Source: Mycobacterium gastri (GTDB taxonomy: Bacteria > Actinomycetota > Actinomycetes > Mycobacteriales > Mycobacteriaceae). Taken from it: a stretch of 64,000 nt of DNA. Both the position numbers and the translations under genes were made by a program. Numbering within the stretch: position 1 is the first letter of the stretch; each line of letters begins with the position of its first letter. Shown here in pieces: positions 1 to 10,400 of the stretch. The stretch spans positions 1 through 64,000 of the forward strand of contig NZ_LQOX01000100.1 of assembly GCF_002102175.1 (NCBI RefSeq), given 5' to 3'. Under the pieces are notes generated by a model. The model did not search any database, was not told the origin of the DNA, and saw only the letters and a list, made by a program, of their open reading frames with translations.

Positions 1-321
1 ATCACTGGCAAACGGGTGGTCCCATGACCGTGGCTAAACCCTGCTCAAACCGGTCCCATCACGGTGGCGGTCGACAACCAACGACTCCGCAAGAAAGACG
101 ACCAGTGAGCTCGTCGAACTCGTCCCAGGTCGACAACCCCAGCGCGCGGATCGGAAACGGTGTTCAGTCGCCGAAAACTGCCATTGGTACAGCGCATGCT
201 GTATGAAGCTGCGCTCATCGCTAGTCAGATCAACAGCTACCAACTCAGAATCAATTGACATTGAGCTGATCCTAAGCTGCGTTTGGGCGAGATTGTGCAC
301 GAGGGGCTGACAACATCGAGC
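1..321. other. No gene recognised at left edge
   Basis: This stretch lies downstream of the CoA-transferase gene. I see only short frames without family features on either strand. It may be intergenic or hold the edge of a gene outside the window. Confidence 0.4.
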
Positions 322-1374
322 TCAAGCGTTGAGTACGTCGCCGTGTTCACCCAGCCGCGGCGGCGGCCGGTAGTCAGGCTCATAGCCCGAAACACGGACC
401 GGATTTCCGACGAGACGTAAATCACCCACGCGCACAACGATTTCCGGCGTCGCCTTCAGCGCCTCGGGCAGCGTGCGGACGGCCGCCGCCGGCACTCCGA
501 GCGGACGCAGCCGACGTTCCCAGCCGGCGGCGGTGTCGGTCACCAGTATCGCCGTGACCACGCCGAGCACCTCGTCGCGCCGCGCCACCCGCTCGGCCAT
601 CGTTTCGAAGCCGCCGATACCGGCCTCGTCGGCAAAGGATTTCCAGAACCCGTCATGCGTTATGAACAGCGCCAAATACCCATCATCGGTCGGAAAGAGC
701 TGTGCTGGAACGTAATACGAGTGCGCGCCATAGGGCCGGCGGTGCGGCTCGACGCCCTCGTTGAGGTAGGCAGCGGTGTGGTAATTCAGCTGCGAGAGCA
801 TCACGTCGCGCAGCGACACGTCCACCTGTCCGCCGCGACCCGAGACGATCATGGCCAGCAACCCCAGTGCCGCACACATTCCGGTGGAGTTGTCCGCAGA
901 CGAGTAGCCGGGCAGTGTCGGCGGGCCGTCCGGCTCACCCGTCAACGCGGCGATTCCGGTGGCGGCCTGGATCACGTAGTCGAACGCCGGATCATCGCCA
1001 CCGTTGAGACCGTAACCGGTGATCGCCACGCAGACGATCCGTTCGTTCCACCGCCGCAGGGCCTCGTAGGTGAGTCCCAGCCGGCGTATCGCCGACGGCT
1101 TCAAGTTGACCAGAAGTGCCTGCGACCGGGCCGCGAGTTCACCCAGGCGTTGTTGTCCCGCTTGGGAATTCAGGTCCAGGCAGAGGCTCGACTTGTTGCG
1201 GTTGAGGCTGGCGAAGTAGCTCTCCCCCACGCTGCGGGAGATCTCCCCGCCCAGCGGCTCGACCTTGATCACCTCGGCACCGAGATCGGCCAGCAGCATG
1301 GTCGCATACGGCCCGGCCAGCATGGTGCCGACTTCGAGAACCCGGATTCCCGCCAGCGGACCTCGACCGGTCAC
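322..1374 (-). CDS. CaiB/BaiF (class III) CoA-transferase
   Basis: The 350-residue product has the class III CoA-transferase layout. The N-terminus carries GIRVLEVGTMLAGPYATML followed by LGAEVIKVEP, the usual CoA-binding Rossmann start. The catalytic aspartate is expected at D161 in SADNSTG, where the family forms an aspartyl-CoA anhydride. It would move CoA between an acyl-CoA donor and a carboxylic acid in the cytoplasm. It is the last gene of a minus-strand operon with an LLM oxidoreductase (4-bp overlap) and a B12-dependent acyl-CoA mutase. I infer that it activates the acid that this pathway isomerises. The substrate cannot be read from the sequence. Confidence 0.88.
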   Translation of the reverse strand: MTGRGPLAGIRVLEVGTMLAGPYATMLLADLGAEVIKVEPLGGEISRSVGESYFASLNRNKSSLCLDLNSQAGQQRLGELAARSQALLVNLKPSAIRRLGLTYEALRRWNERIVCVAITGYGLNGGDDPAFDYVIQAATGIAALTGEPDGPPTLPGYSSADNSTGMCAALGLLAMIVSGRGGQVDVSLRDVMLSQLNYHTAAYLNEGVEPHRRPYGAHSYYVPAQLFPTDDGYLALFITHDGFWKSFADEAGIGGFETMAERVARRDEVLGVVTAILVTDTAAGWERRLRPLGVPAAAVRTLPEALKATPEIVVRVGDLRLVGNPVRVSGYEPDYRPPPRLGEHGDVLNA

Positions 1375-2327
1375 CGCAACTCCGTTGCCAGCGAAGCGAT
1401 CATCTCACGGGTCCGGCGCTTGGACGCGACGAGTTCGTCACGGTTGCCGCCGATCGGCAACAAGCGCACCGACAGATCGGTCACACCGGCGTCGGCGAAT
1501 CGGCGCAATCGGGCCAGGATGGCGTCCTCGTCGCCGGCCGCGCAGATATCGCCGACGCCCTTGGCGTCGCCGTAACCCAGCAGCCGCTGGTAATTCGGCG
1601 ATACCTCGGCCTCGCCCAGGATTCGGTTAGCACGCTCCCGGGCGGAGTCGACTTCTGTTGTGCTGCAAAGGCATACCGGGACGCCGGCGACGATGCGCGG
1701 TGCCGGGCGACCGGCATTGTCGGCGGCCTTGGTGATCCGGGGCACGACGTGCTCGGCGACGGCACGTTCGTCGGCCATCCATAGCACGGTGCCGTCGGCC
1801 TGTTCGCCGGCCAAGGTCAGCATCACCGGCCCGAGCGCGGCCACCAATACCGGCAGCGGCGCCACCGGCGCCAGGTCGAGCGGGTTGTGCACCCGGAAGG
1901 TGGTGTTCTGCACGTCAACCGGCCCGGGATTGGTGAAGGCCGCGTGCAGCACTTCCAGATAGTCGCGGGTGTAGCCGGCCGGCCGCTCGTAGGGAAGCCC
2001 CAGCATGTCGTCGATGATCCAGTGGTGTGACGGCCCGACACCCAGCACCAGCCGGCCCCCGGTAGCGGCGTGCACCGACAAAGCCTGACGCGCCAACGCG
2101 ATCGGGTGCTGCGCCTGCAGCGGGACGACGGCGGTGCCCAGCTCGATGCGGCTGGTCCGTGTTCCCATCAGGGCCACCGCCACCAGCGCGTCGAAGTCGT
2201 TGGGGATCTGCGGAATCCACGCACTGTCCAGGCCGGCGGTCTCGGCCCAGTCGATGTCGGCCAGCATCCGGGTGACCTTGCGGGCCGAGTCGCCGCGCTC
2301 TGGACCGACCATCACTCCGATGCGCAT
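1371..2327 (-). CDS. LLM-class F420/flavin-dependent oxidoreductase
   Basis: The 318-residue protein is a luciferase-like (TIM-barrel) oxidoreductase of the kind mycobacteria usually run on coenzyme F420. It starts MRIGVMVGPERGD. The conserved strand TSRIELGTAVVPLQAQHP, the segment GGRLVLGVGPSHH and the C-terminal GVTDLSVRLLPIGG are all present, and the length is typical. It overlaps the mutase small subunit by 16 bp and the CoA-transferase by 4 bp, so the genes are probably translated together. Known relatives oxidise or reduce alcohols, ketones or enoyl groups. The substrate here is unknown, but the context points to an acyl-CoA or its precursor. Confidence 0.85.
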   Translation of the reverse strand: MRIGVMVGPERGDSARKVTRMLADIDWAETAGLDSAWIPQIPNDFDALVAVALMGTRTSRIELGTAVVPLQAQHPIALARQALSVHAATGGRLVLGVGPSHHWIIDDMLGLPYERPAGYTRDYLEVLHAAFTNPGPVDVQNTTFRVHNPLDLAPVAPLPVLVAALGPVMLTLAGEQADGTVLWMADERAVAEHVVPRITKAADNAGRPAPRIVAGVPVCLCSTTEVDSARERANRILGEAEVSPNYQRLLGYGDAKGVGDICAAGDEDAILARLRRFADAGVTDLSVRLLPIGGNRDELVASKRRTREMIASLATELR

Positions 2328-2749
2328 GGTTCCTCCGGGGCTGCTTGAGGGGCTGGGTTCGCCGTGCCGGTCAACGCACGAATGTCACGCACCAGCACGT
2401 CCAGCGGTGTCCCGGTGGGGAACACCGCCGCGGCACCGGCGGCCAGCAGCTTGGGCACGTCGGCATGCGGGATCGTTCCGCCGACGACGACGGCGATGTC
2501 GGCGGCGTCGGCGGCGCGCAGCGCCTCGATGGTGCGGGCCGTAAGCGCCAGGTGCGCGCCGGACAAGATGCTCAACCCCACGACGGCCACGTCCTCCTGT
2601 ACTGCGATCGAGGCGATGTCTTCGATGCGCTGCCGGATGCCGGTGTAGATCACCTCGAAGCCGGCGTCGCGCAGCGTGCGGGCGACGATCTTGGCGCCGC
2701 GGTCATGCCCGTCGAGCCCGGGCTTGGCGATCAAGATGCGGGTGGCCAT
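2312..2749 (-). CDS. Cobalamin-binding small subunit of acyl-CoA mutase
   Basis: This 145-residue protein is a free-standing B12-binding domain. It begins RILIAKPGLDGHDRG, which contains the DxHxxG motif whose histidine (H16) replaces dimethylbenzimidazole as the lower ligand of cobalt. The later SILSGAH and VVVGGTIP segments also fit the fold. Its start codon directly follows the stop of the large subunit with no gap, so the two should be made together. Separate large and small subunits occur in isobutyryl-CoA, 2-hydroxyisobutyryl-CoA and archaeal methylmalonyl-CoA mutases. The C-terminal 20 residues are Pro/Ala-rich. Confidence 0.9.
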   Translation of the reverse strand: MATRILIAKPGLDGHDRGAKIVARTLRDAGFEVIYTGIRQRIEDIASIAVQEDVAVVGLSILSGAHLALTARTIEALRAADAADIAVVVGGTIPHADVPKLLAAGAAAVFPTGTPLDVLVRDIRALTGTANPAPQAAPEEPCASE

Positions 2750-4327
2750 CTAGAACACCACCGGCTGCTGGAATTCGCCCCACACCGCCTTGAGCGCGGA
2801 CACCATCTCACCGACCGTGCAGTAGGCGTTGGCGCAGTCGATCAGCCGGTGCATGAGATTGTCGGCCCCTTCGGCGCCGCGGGCCAGCGCGGCGAGCGTG
2901 GATTGCACTGCGGCATTGTCTCTTTCGGCCTTGACCTGGGTCAGCCGCTTGAGTTGCAGGTCGCGCCCCTCGGCGTCGAGTTCGTAGGTGACGATGTCGG
3001 GTTCGGGTTCTTCGGAGACGAACCGGTTGACCCCGACCACCGGCCGCACGCCCGTCTCGATGTCCTTGTGCATCCGGAACGCTTCGTCGGCGATGAGCCC
3101 CTGCAGGTAGCCGTCCTCGATGGCGCTGACCATGCCGCCGTGCTTTTCGAGGTCGGCCATGATCTCGATGATGCGGTCTTCGGTGGCATCGGTGAGCGCC
3201 TCGACGAAGTAGGAGCCGCCGAGCGGGTCGGCGACCCTGGCCACGCCGGTTTCGTAGGCCAGGATCTGCTGGGTGCGCAGCGCCAACGTGGTGGACTCCT
3301 CGGTGGGCAGCGCGAACGGCTCGTCCCAGGCCGCGGTGAACATCGACTGCACGCCACCGAGCACCGCCGCCATCGCCTCGTAGGCCACCCGCACCACGTT
3401 GTTGTGCGCCTGCGGCGCATACAGTGACGCTCCGCCACACACGCAACCGAACCGGAACATCGACGCCCGATCCGTCTTGGCGCCGTAGCGTTCCCGCACC
3501 AGCGTCGCCCAACGCCGCCGTCCCGCACGGTATTTGGCGATCTCCTCAAAGAAGTCGCCGTGGGTGTAGAAGAAAAACGAGATCTGCGGTGCGAACTCGT
3601 CGATGGTCATCCGGCCGCGCTCGACCACGGTGTCGCAGTAGGTGACCCCGTCGGCCAGGGTGAAGGCCATCTCCTGCACCGCGGTGGCACCCGCGTCGCG
3701 GAAGTGCGCACCGGCCACCGAGATGGCATTGAACTTCGGCACCTCGGCCGCGCAGAACTCGATGGTGTCGGCGATCAGCCGCAGCGACGGCTCCGGCGGC
3801 CAGATCCACGTGCCGCGCGAGGCGTACTCCTTGAGGATGTCGTTCTGGATGGTCCCGGTGAGCTTGGCCCGTGGCACGCCCTGGCGCTCGGCTGCGGCGA
3901 CGTAGAACGCCAGCAGGATCGCCGCCGTGCCGTTGATCGTCATGCTGGTGCTGATCTTGTCCAGCGGGATGCCGTCGAACAGGATTTCGGCATCGGCCAG
4001 GGTGTCGACGGCGACGCCGACCCGGCCGACTTCCTCGACGACGTCGGGGTCGTCGGAGTCGAAGCCGCATTGGGTGGGCAGGTCGAGCGCCACCGAAAGC
4101 CCCGTCCCGCCCTGCTCCAGCAGATAGCGGTACCGGCGGTTGGATTCCTCGGCGGTGCCGAATCCGGAGTACTGGCGAAACGTCCAGTTCTTGCCCCGAT
4201 AGCCCGACGCGAAGTTGCCCCGGGTGAAGGGAAACTCCCCCGGGCCCGGGGGTTCCGACTCGCGGTCCGCCGGCCCGTACACCGGCGCAAGCGGGATGCC
4301 CGATGAGGTCTGAGCTTCATTATCCAT
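2750..4327 (-). CDS. B12-dependent acyl-CoA mutase, large subunit
   Basis: The 525-residue protein is the substrate-binding barrel of the methylmalonyl-CoA mutase family. I chose the start at MDNEAQTSSG because longer frames upstream read as non-coding. Family landmarks are present: FRQYSGFGT (Y53, equivalent to Tyr89 of Propionibacterium MCM), GTIQNDILKEY (Q161), R171 (equivalent to Arg207) and H208 in GAHFRDAG. Other pocket positions differ from true methylmalonyl-CoA mutases. The usual QSLHTNS reads QSMFTAA, the Tyr before the active-site His is Ala, and the RFHTQT-like stretch reads RFGCVC. I infer a mutase with a changed substrate, working with the small subunit, CoA-transferase and LLM enzyme of the operon. 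The natural substrate is unknown. Confidence 0.85.
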   Translation of the reverse strand: MDNEAQTSSGIPLAPVYGPADRESEPPGPGEFPFTRGNFASGYRGKNWTFRQYSGFGTAEESNRRYRYLLEQGGTGLSVALDLPTQCGFDSDDPDVVEEVGRVGVAVDTLADAEILFDGIPLDKISTSMTINGTAAILLAFYVAAAERQGVPRAKLTGTIQNDILKEYASRGTWIWPPEPSLRLIADTIEFCAAEVPKFNAISVAGAHFRDAGATAVQEMAFTLADGVTYCDTVVERGRMTIDEFAPQISFFFYTHGDFFEEIAKYRAGRRRWATLVRERYGAKTDRASMFRFGCVCGGASLYAPQAHNNVVRVAYEAMAAVLGGVQSMFTAAWDEPFALPTEESTTLALRTQQILAYETGVARVADPLGGSYFVEALTDATEDRIIEIMADLEKHGGMVSAIEDGYLQGLIADEAFRMHKDIETGVRPVVGVNRFVSEEPEPDIVTYELDAEGRDLQLKRLTQVKAERDNAAVQSTLAALARGAEGADNLMHRLIDCANAYCTVGEMVSALKAVWGEFQQPVVF

Positions 4328-4480
4328 TGATGAATAACGTACTTGCAAAAAAAGAGAATGCCAATACCGCTGGTTTGACCAGGTGAAATAGCAGAATGCT
4401 GGGCGGCGGTGGTGGTCGGCCTCGGCTGATCCACGCTCAGCTGCACTCGAGCGACCCAATGACGTATGACGGAGGGCGAC

Positions 4481-6022
4481 ATGACGGTTCCCCGGCCATC
4501 GGCGGCAGACCTGCGCGCCGCCGCCGAGCACTTCGGTTTTCACCTCGACGACGATGCCCAACGGGATTACCTGGCGACCGTCGGGCACACCCTGAGGTCC
4601 TACGATGTGGTCGACGAACTCTACCGCGACCTCTGCGACCACTCAGCCCGCCCGCAGCCGCGCGATCGGGTCTACCGATTCCCGGAGTTGGGCGACAATC
4701 CGCTCGGGGCCTGGTATGTCACGGCCGACATCGCCTCCGGCGCAACCGGTCCGCTGTCGGGCCGGACGGTGGCGATCAAAGACAACATCGCCGTGGCCGG
4801 CATCCCGATGATGAACGGATCGCGTGCGGTCGAGGGCTTTGTCCCCAGCCGTGACGCGACCGTCGTGCAGCGCCTGCTCGCCGCCGGGGCCACCATCGCC
4901 GGCAAGAGCGTCTGCGAGGATCTGTGCTGCTCGGGATCCAGCTTCACCTCCGCCTCCGGACCGGTGCGCAATCCGTGGGACCCGACGCGGGAAACGGGTG
5001 GATCATCCAGCGGCAGTGGCGCACTCGTCGCCGCCGGTGAAGTCGAGCTGGCACTGGGCGGCGACCAGGGCGGGTCGGTGCGCATCCCGGCCGCCCTGTG
5101 CGGCATCGTCGGGCTCAAACCAACCTACGGGCTGGTGCCCTACACCGGCGCGTTTCCCATCGAGTGGACCATCGATCACCTCGGCCCGATGACGCGCACT
5201 GTCGCCGATGCGGCACTGATGCTCACGGTGCTTGCCGGACCCGATGGCCACGATCCGCGCCAGCCCGCGACGATACCCCGGTTCGACTACCGGTCCGCGC
5301 TTACCGGCGACGCGACCGGTCTACGGGTGGGCATTCTCGCCGAGGGCTTCGGGTGGGCTAACTCGCGGCCCGAGGTCGACGAGCTGGTCCGGTCAGCGGC
5401 CCGCCGGTTCGCCGAAATCGGTTGTACCGTATGCGAGATCAGCGTGCCGCTACACCGGCGCGGGATTCACGTCTTCAACGTCATCATCACCGACGGCGCC
5501 ACCTACCAGATGCTGGAGGGCAACGGATACGGGCTCGGCGTGGACGGACTTTACGACCCGGAACTCATGGCGCACTTCGTAAGACAGCGCGTGGTCAAGG
5601 CCGACCAATTCGCCAGCACCATCAAGGCGATGGCGTTGTGCGGCCACTACAGCCGGAACACGCTGGGCGGTGCCTCCTATGCCCAGGCACGTAATCTGCT
5701 GCCGCACCTGTGTGCAGCTTATGACCGGGCGCTCGACAGATACGACGTACTGGTGATGCCCACCGTGCCCGGCACGGCCAATGCCCTGCCGGAGGGCAGC
5801 CCGCAGGATGTCGGGTTGCTACCACACACATTTGGCAAGGCGCTCAACACGGCGCCCATGGACATCACCGGCCACCCAGCGATCTCGGTGCCCGCCGGCC
5901 TGGTCGACGGGCTGCCCGTCGGAATGATGATCGTGGGCAAGCGATTCGACGACGCCACCGTGTTGAAGGTCGCCGGCGCCTTCGAAGCACTGTGCGGCGG
6001 CTTCCCGGCGCCACCAGGCTGA
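4481..6022 (+). CDS. Amidase signature family hydrolase
   Basis: The 513-residue enzyme has the Ser-cisSer-Lys triad of the amidase signature family. Lys100 lies in TVAIKDNIAV, the glycine/serine loop is at 171-180 (ETGGSSSGSG), and the nucleophile should be S199 in GGDQGGSVRIP. A helical N-terminal extension of about 90 residues resembles that of rhodococcal enantioselective amidases. I preferred this ATG over one 15 bp upstream because GGAGGG sits 5 bases before it. It diverges from the mutase operon. Substrates in the family range from aliphatic and aromatic amides to carbamates; nothing here narrows that down. Confidence 0.88.
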   Translation: MTVPRPSAADLRAAAEHFGFHLDDDAQRDYLATVGHTLRSYDVVDELYRDLCDHSARPQPRDRVYRFPELGDNPLGAWYVTADIASGATGPLSGRTVAIKDNIAVAGIPMMNGSRAVEGFVPSRDATVVQRLLAAGATIAGKSVCEDLCCSGSSFTSASGPVRNPWDPTRETGGSSSGSGALVAAGEVELALGGDQGGSVRIPAALCGIVGLKPTYGLVPYTGAFPIEWTIDHLGPMTRTVADAALMLTVLAGPDGHDPRQPATIPRFDYRSALTGDATGLRVGILAEGFGWANSRPEVDELVRSAARRFAEIGCTVCEISVPLHRRGIHVFNVIITDGATYQMLEGNGYGLGVDGLYDPELMAHFVRQRVVKADQFASTIKAMALCGHYSRNTLGGASYAQARNLLPHLCAAYDRALDRYDVLVMPTVPGTANALPEGSPQDVGLLPHTFGKALNTAPMDITGHPAISVPAGLVDGLPVGMMIVGKRFDDATVLKVAGAFEALCGGFPAPPG

Positions 6023-6025
6023 TCC

Positions 6026-6397
6026 CTATACGCGGCAAAGGATTTCGCCGTGTGGCATCGCCAGCCAGGCATCCGGGGCGCTAGCCCAGGTCCGCCACGC
6101 CGCTGAGATCTCGTTCAGCTCAACTGTTGTGGCCATGCCCGAGTCCACCAGTTGACGAGACAGGTCCGACTGCAGGATGCGGTCGGCCCACATTCCGCCC
6201 CACCAGTCACGGGTCTCGGCCGTCGCAAAACACCAGATGCTGCCGGTCGGCGTGATGTCGTCGAAGCCGGCCGCGATGGCCCACGACAGCAGCCGCCGGC
6301 CCGCGTCCGGCTCGCCACCGTTGGCGCGAGCCGCACCCAGCTGGTCGCAGAGCGGTCGTTCATGGCGGGTTCCCTTGGTCGACGCGTCGTCGGTGGC
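6026..6397 (-). pseudogene. SAM-dependent methyltransferase, C-terminal remnant
   Basis: Read on the minus strand, about 123 codons end in a sequence typical of the C-terminus of mycobacterial class I methyltransferases: RRLLSWAIAAGFDDITPT, WCFATAETRDWWGGMWADR and AMPHGEILCRV before the stop. The SAM-binding N-terminal half is missing, and a stop codon closes the frame upstream at about 6400. In M. tuberculosis, from memory, lpqR (Rv0838) is followed on the same strand by a methyltransferase-like gene (Rv0839). This is probably that gene after loss of its 5' part. Confidence 0.65.
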
Positions 6398-6448
6398 CTA
6401 TAACCACAACTCAATCTTTGAAATCAGCGTCTCAATATATGAGACTCG

Positions 6449-7228
6449 TTAGTCGACCGGGACGTTGAGAATCGGACGGTCGACGTCGGCGCCGGGACCG
6501 TCGAAGTGCCACCACTCGCCGGCGTACACTTTCAGCCCGCCGTACTTCATGGCCTCCCGCAGCACGGCCCGGTTCGCCTCAGCCGCCACGGTCACCCCCT
6601 GGGTCGCGAATGCCGTTGCCCGCGAAGAGAAGTCGTCGAAGTCGGTGCCCATGTCGGCCAGGCACAGCCCGGCCACCTGCCGCTCGGCCGGGCAGCTTTG
6701 TTGCGGGCTGGTGAACGTCACATCGACCGAGCGGCCGGCCTCGTGGCTGCGGGCATACGGTCCCGGCCGCGCCACCCACGCCGGATTGGGAACCGCGTTG
6801 AACATCTTGACCTGCGCCTCGTGTGGCCGGTAGCAGTCCCAGAAGACCAACACGTGCCCCTGCGGGCGCAGTGCGACTGCGGCCGCCGCAAGCCCCTGGA
6901 CCATCGATTGGTGTACCAGGCACCGGGCATCGGCCGGATACAGCTGGGTGTGGGTGAAGTTGTTGGTCGTCGCGTAGCGCAGGTCGATGACGGCGTCGGC
7001 CACCACGCTTCGGACGTCGACGAACCCGGCCGCGTGCGCCGCGTCGCTGAGCGGCGGCACGCCGGGTCCGGCCGGGACCGTGGTTCCCACCGGCCGCACC
7101 GGCAGGGACCCGACGCTCCCGGATCCCGATAACCGGGGCGATGCGACACCGGCGTCTTGGCAGCCACCCGCAACCGCGACGCACAGCGCGGCGACCACGA
7201 CCGGACAGAATCGCCGCATTCCAGGCAT
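6449..7228 (-). CDS. lpqR: D-alanyl-D-alanine dipeptidase (VanX-like) lipoprotein
   Basis: The product (259 residues from this ATG; another in-frame ATG lies 9 bases downstream) has a lipoprotein signal: MRRFCPVVV, a hydrophobic stretch, then AVAGGC as lipobox. The mature part is a VanX/DdpX-type zinc dipeptidase. VIDLRYATTNNF, CYRPHEAQ, the zinc-binding SHEAGRSVDVTF and the catalytic EWWHFDGPG are visible. It should cleave D-Ala-D-Ala or related cell-wall dipeptides outside the membrane. The symbol is by analogy to M. tuberculosis lpqR (Rv0838), from memory. It diverges from the megasynthase gene, and its 5' end lies close to that gene's promoter region. Confidence 0.8.
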   Translation of the reverse strand: MPGMRRFCPVVVAALCVAVAGGCQDAGVASPRLSGSGSVGSLPVRPVGTTVPAGPGVPPLSDAAHAAGFVDVRSVVADAVIDLRYATTNNFTHTQLYPADARCLVHQSMVQGLAAAAVALRPQGHVLVFWDCYRPHEAQVKMFNAVPNPAWVARPGPYARSHEAGRSVDVTFTSPQQSCPAERQVAGLCLADMGTDFDDFSSRATAFATQGVTVAAEANRAVLREAMKYGGLKVYAGEWWHFDGPGADVDRPILNVPVD

Positions 7229-7451
7229 CCGGACATTGTCGCGGGTGCTCGTGCCGAAGTCGGTGCAGCCACACGCAGGGTCGGCGAAACTCGGCAAACG
7301 CTTTACCGGACCGATACCGGCTCAGCGACGCCGGCTACGAGCCCAGCCTCGGGGGAAGGCATCGTCAGCCGATCAGGGGACGCCCGCTCCGCTCGAAGTA
7401 GGGCTGAAAACACGACAGACAGCGACGCACCGCGCGGGCGAAAGTAGCAGC

Positions 7452-10400
7452 GTGGACCCGCAAACGCCGACCGCCGCAGCCACGACACCCGATGGCCGGG
7501 CCAATCGCACCCTCGCGGCCGCCGTTCTCGACCAAGTGCGCCGCACCCCCGAGGCGCCGGCGGTGGTCGATGGCGATCGGGTCCTCAGCTACAGCGAGCT
7601 GGCCTGCCGCAGCGCCGCAGTCGCGCGGGGCCTGCACGCCGCGGGTATCGGTCCGGGGCAAGCCGTTGCGGTGTGCCTACCCCGATCGTGGCAGCTGGTC
7701 TGCGTCATGCTCGGTATCCGTCGCGCCGGGGCCACCGTGGTGCCGCTCGACGCGGACAGCCCGGTCGCGCGGCAACGCCACATCCTTGCGGACTCGGACA
7801 GCGTGGCCGTGGTGTGCGCCGGGCCGGAAGCGGCGCCGACGCCGGCTTCGGTGCGGGCGCTGCGAGCAGCCGACCTGCTCGACACCGGACCGGGGCCCTT
7901 TGACAACGTCGACGCACCGCCGCGAGACCCGGCTTTCGTCTTCTATACCTCGGGAACGACCGGACTACCCAAGGGCGTCGAAGTCTGCGACGCCGGCATA
8001 CTGCGGCTGGCCGAGCCGGGATGGCTGCGCTTCGAGGCCGGCGCGCGGATTGCCAGCCTGTCCAACCCCGCCTTCGACGCGTTGACCTTCGAGGTGTGGA
8101 CACCGCTGTTGACCGGCGGTACCTGCGTGGTGTTCGGCGGTCTGGGCGGTGCCAGCGGCGGGAACGGCGTGACTGGCTTGAATGTCCACGCGCATCTGCA
8201 AACCCCGCGGCGGCTGGCCGAGGCTTTGCGGGGGTCGCGCATCGACACCGCGTTCGTGACGACGGCTTTGTTCAACACGCTGGTCGACGCGGTGCCGGAC
8301 TGTTTCGCCACGCTCTCGCGGGTGCTGATCGGCGGCGAGCAGCTGGACGCCGCCCGCATCCGCCGCTGGTACCGCGCCAACCCCGCCAGCGCCACCGAGC
8401 TGGTCAACGTCTACGGCCCCACCGAATGCACGACGTTCGCGCTGTACCACCCGATCCCGGCCGACTTCACCGGCGATGCCGTGCCGATCGGAAGACCCCT
8501 GCCGTCGACCGCGGCGGTGCTGGTCGTCGACGGCAACCGCGCAGCCGCGGCGGGCGAGCTGGCCGAGCTGTACCTGTCCGGCGCGGGCCTGGCCAACGGC
8601 TACCGCAACCTGCCGGACGAAACGGCGAGCCGTTTCGTGCGATTGCCCTGGCACGACGACGGGGTCCAGCGCTGGTACCGGACCGGCGACCTGGTCCGCC
8701 GCGACGAAGCCGGCCTGATCACCTTCGTCGGGCGGGCTGACCGGCAGGTCAAGGTCCGCGGTTTCCGCATCGAACCCGCCGAGGTGGAACGCCAGCTTGC
8801 GGCCCACCCCGCGATACGGCAGGTCCGCGTGTGCACTCGCCGCCACGCCGACGGCCGCCACGAGCTGCTGGCCTACCTGGTGTTGGCGGACACCCTGACT
8901 TTCGACGCCTACCACCGATACCTGACCGACACCGTGGCGCGCTACATGCGTCCGCAGCACACCTACCTCGTCGATGCGCTGCCGCACACCGCCAACGGCA
9001 AGGTCGACGAATCGGCGCTGCTGACCTGCGGGGCCGCTCCGTGGCGCCGGCCCCGTACCGTCGAACGCCAGGCCGGCGCCATCCTGCGCGAGCTACTCGA
9101 GCTGGCGGGCGGCGTCCTTGGCGTGCCGGATCTCGCCGCGGGCGACCGATTCGTCACCAGCGGCGGCGATTCACTGACCGCGCTGCGGCTGCGTTTCGAG
9201 ATCCAGCGGCGCTGGCAGGTCGACGTCCCACCCGCCGACGTGATCGGCAAGGACTTCGCCGCCCTGGCCGACACGATCGCCACCGGCGCCCACGCCGGCC
9301 ACTACCCGCCGGTGCCGGCCCCGACCGGGATGCGCAGCGCCCCGGCCACCTCCGAGCAACAACGGCTGTGGTTGCTGCAGCAGCGTGACCCGCAGAACCG
9401 CGCCTACGACGTGCGGCTGGCCTTCCAGCTGCAAGGCACTCCCGACGTGGCCGCGCTGCGCGTCGCGGTATGCCGACTGGTGGCCCGCCATCCCGCGCTG
9501 CGCACCGCGTTGCGGGCCGCCCTGGACGGCCTGCGCCAAGAAGTCGGTGATCCCTACGACCCTTGGGACTCGGTGGACGCGCGCGACGGCGAAGAGTGGC
9601 ACCTGACCGCCGACCGGTTTTTCACGCCGGCCTTCGACCTCGCGCAGCCACGGATGCTGCGCGCGGGCCTGGCACCCCAGGGCGACTCCTGCGGCAGTGC
9701 CCGGCCGGCGGCAACCGGCGGCTTCATCCTGCTGCTGCACCTGCACCACATCGCCGTCGACGGCTTTTCGCTCAACGTCCTGTTCCGTGAGTTATCCGCC
9801 GATTACGCCGCGCTCGCCGCCGGCCGGGCCCTGCCGGAGCACCGGCCGGTGCACACCCCGGTCGAAGCGACCCTGTGGCAGCGGGACTTTCGCCGAAGCC
9901 CGGGCTACCAGGATCAGCGCCGCGCTCTGCGCCGCCGCTACGCGGCACTCGAGTGGCCCACCCCGCCCGCCGAGCCGGCCGGTGGCAACGCCCGCTTGTT
10001 CCACAGCTCGCTGGACGCCGGGCAATGCGCCGCCCTCGCCCGGCTTGCGGCCGAACTGGGTCTGACCCGGTTCCAGCTGCTGCTGGCCGCGTTCACCTGG
10101 AGCCTCTACGGCATCACCGGCCGCACCCGCCCGATCGTGGCCACACCCGTCGCGGGCCGGCCGATGGCCGAGTTCGAGTCGGCGGTCGGCATGTTCGCCA
10201 ACACCGTGCTGCTGCCCATCGACCTCGCACCGGATGCGCCGCTGCGCGCCCAATTGCAAGGGCAGGCCGTCACGACGCGGGACGTGCTGAACCGTCAGGA
10301 CGTGACACTGGCCGACGTGCTGACCGACAGCCCGGTACCCGCGGGGGGTTCGCCGCTGGAATTCCTGTTCGTGTTGGAGAACACCGACTACGGTGCCCTG

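Noticed and set aside
2345..4306. Plus-strand frames opposite the mutase genes
   Set aside because: They mirror the strong coding signal of the minus-strand mutase subunits and show no family pattern.
4328..4642. 105-residue N-terminal extension of the mutase large subunit
   Set aside because: The extension overlaps the amidase start region and is unlike any mutase N-terminus; MDNEAQTSSG is a normal start.
6987..7451. 155-codon upstream extension of the megasynthase frame
   Set aside because: Most of it is antisense to lpqR, and the A-domain begins only after the GTG used here.
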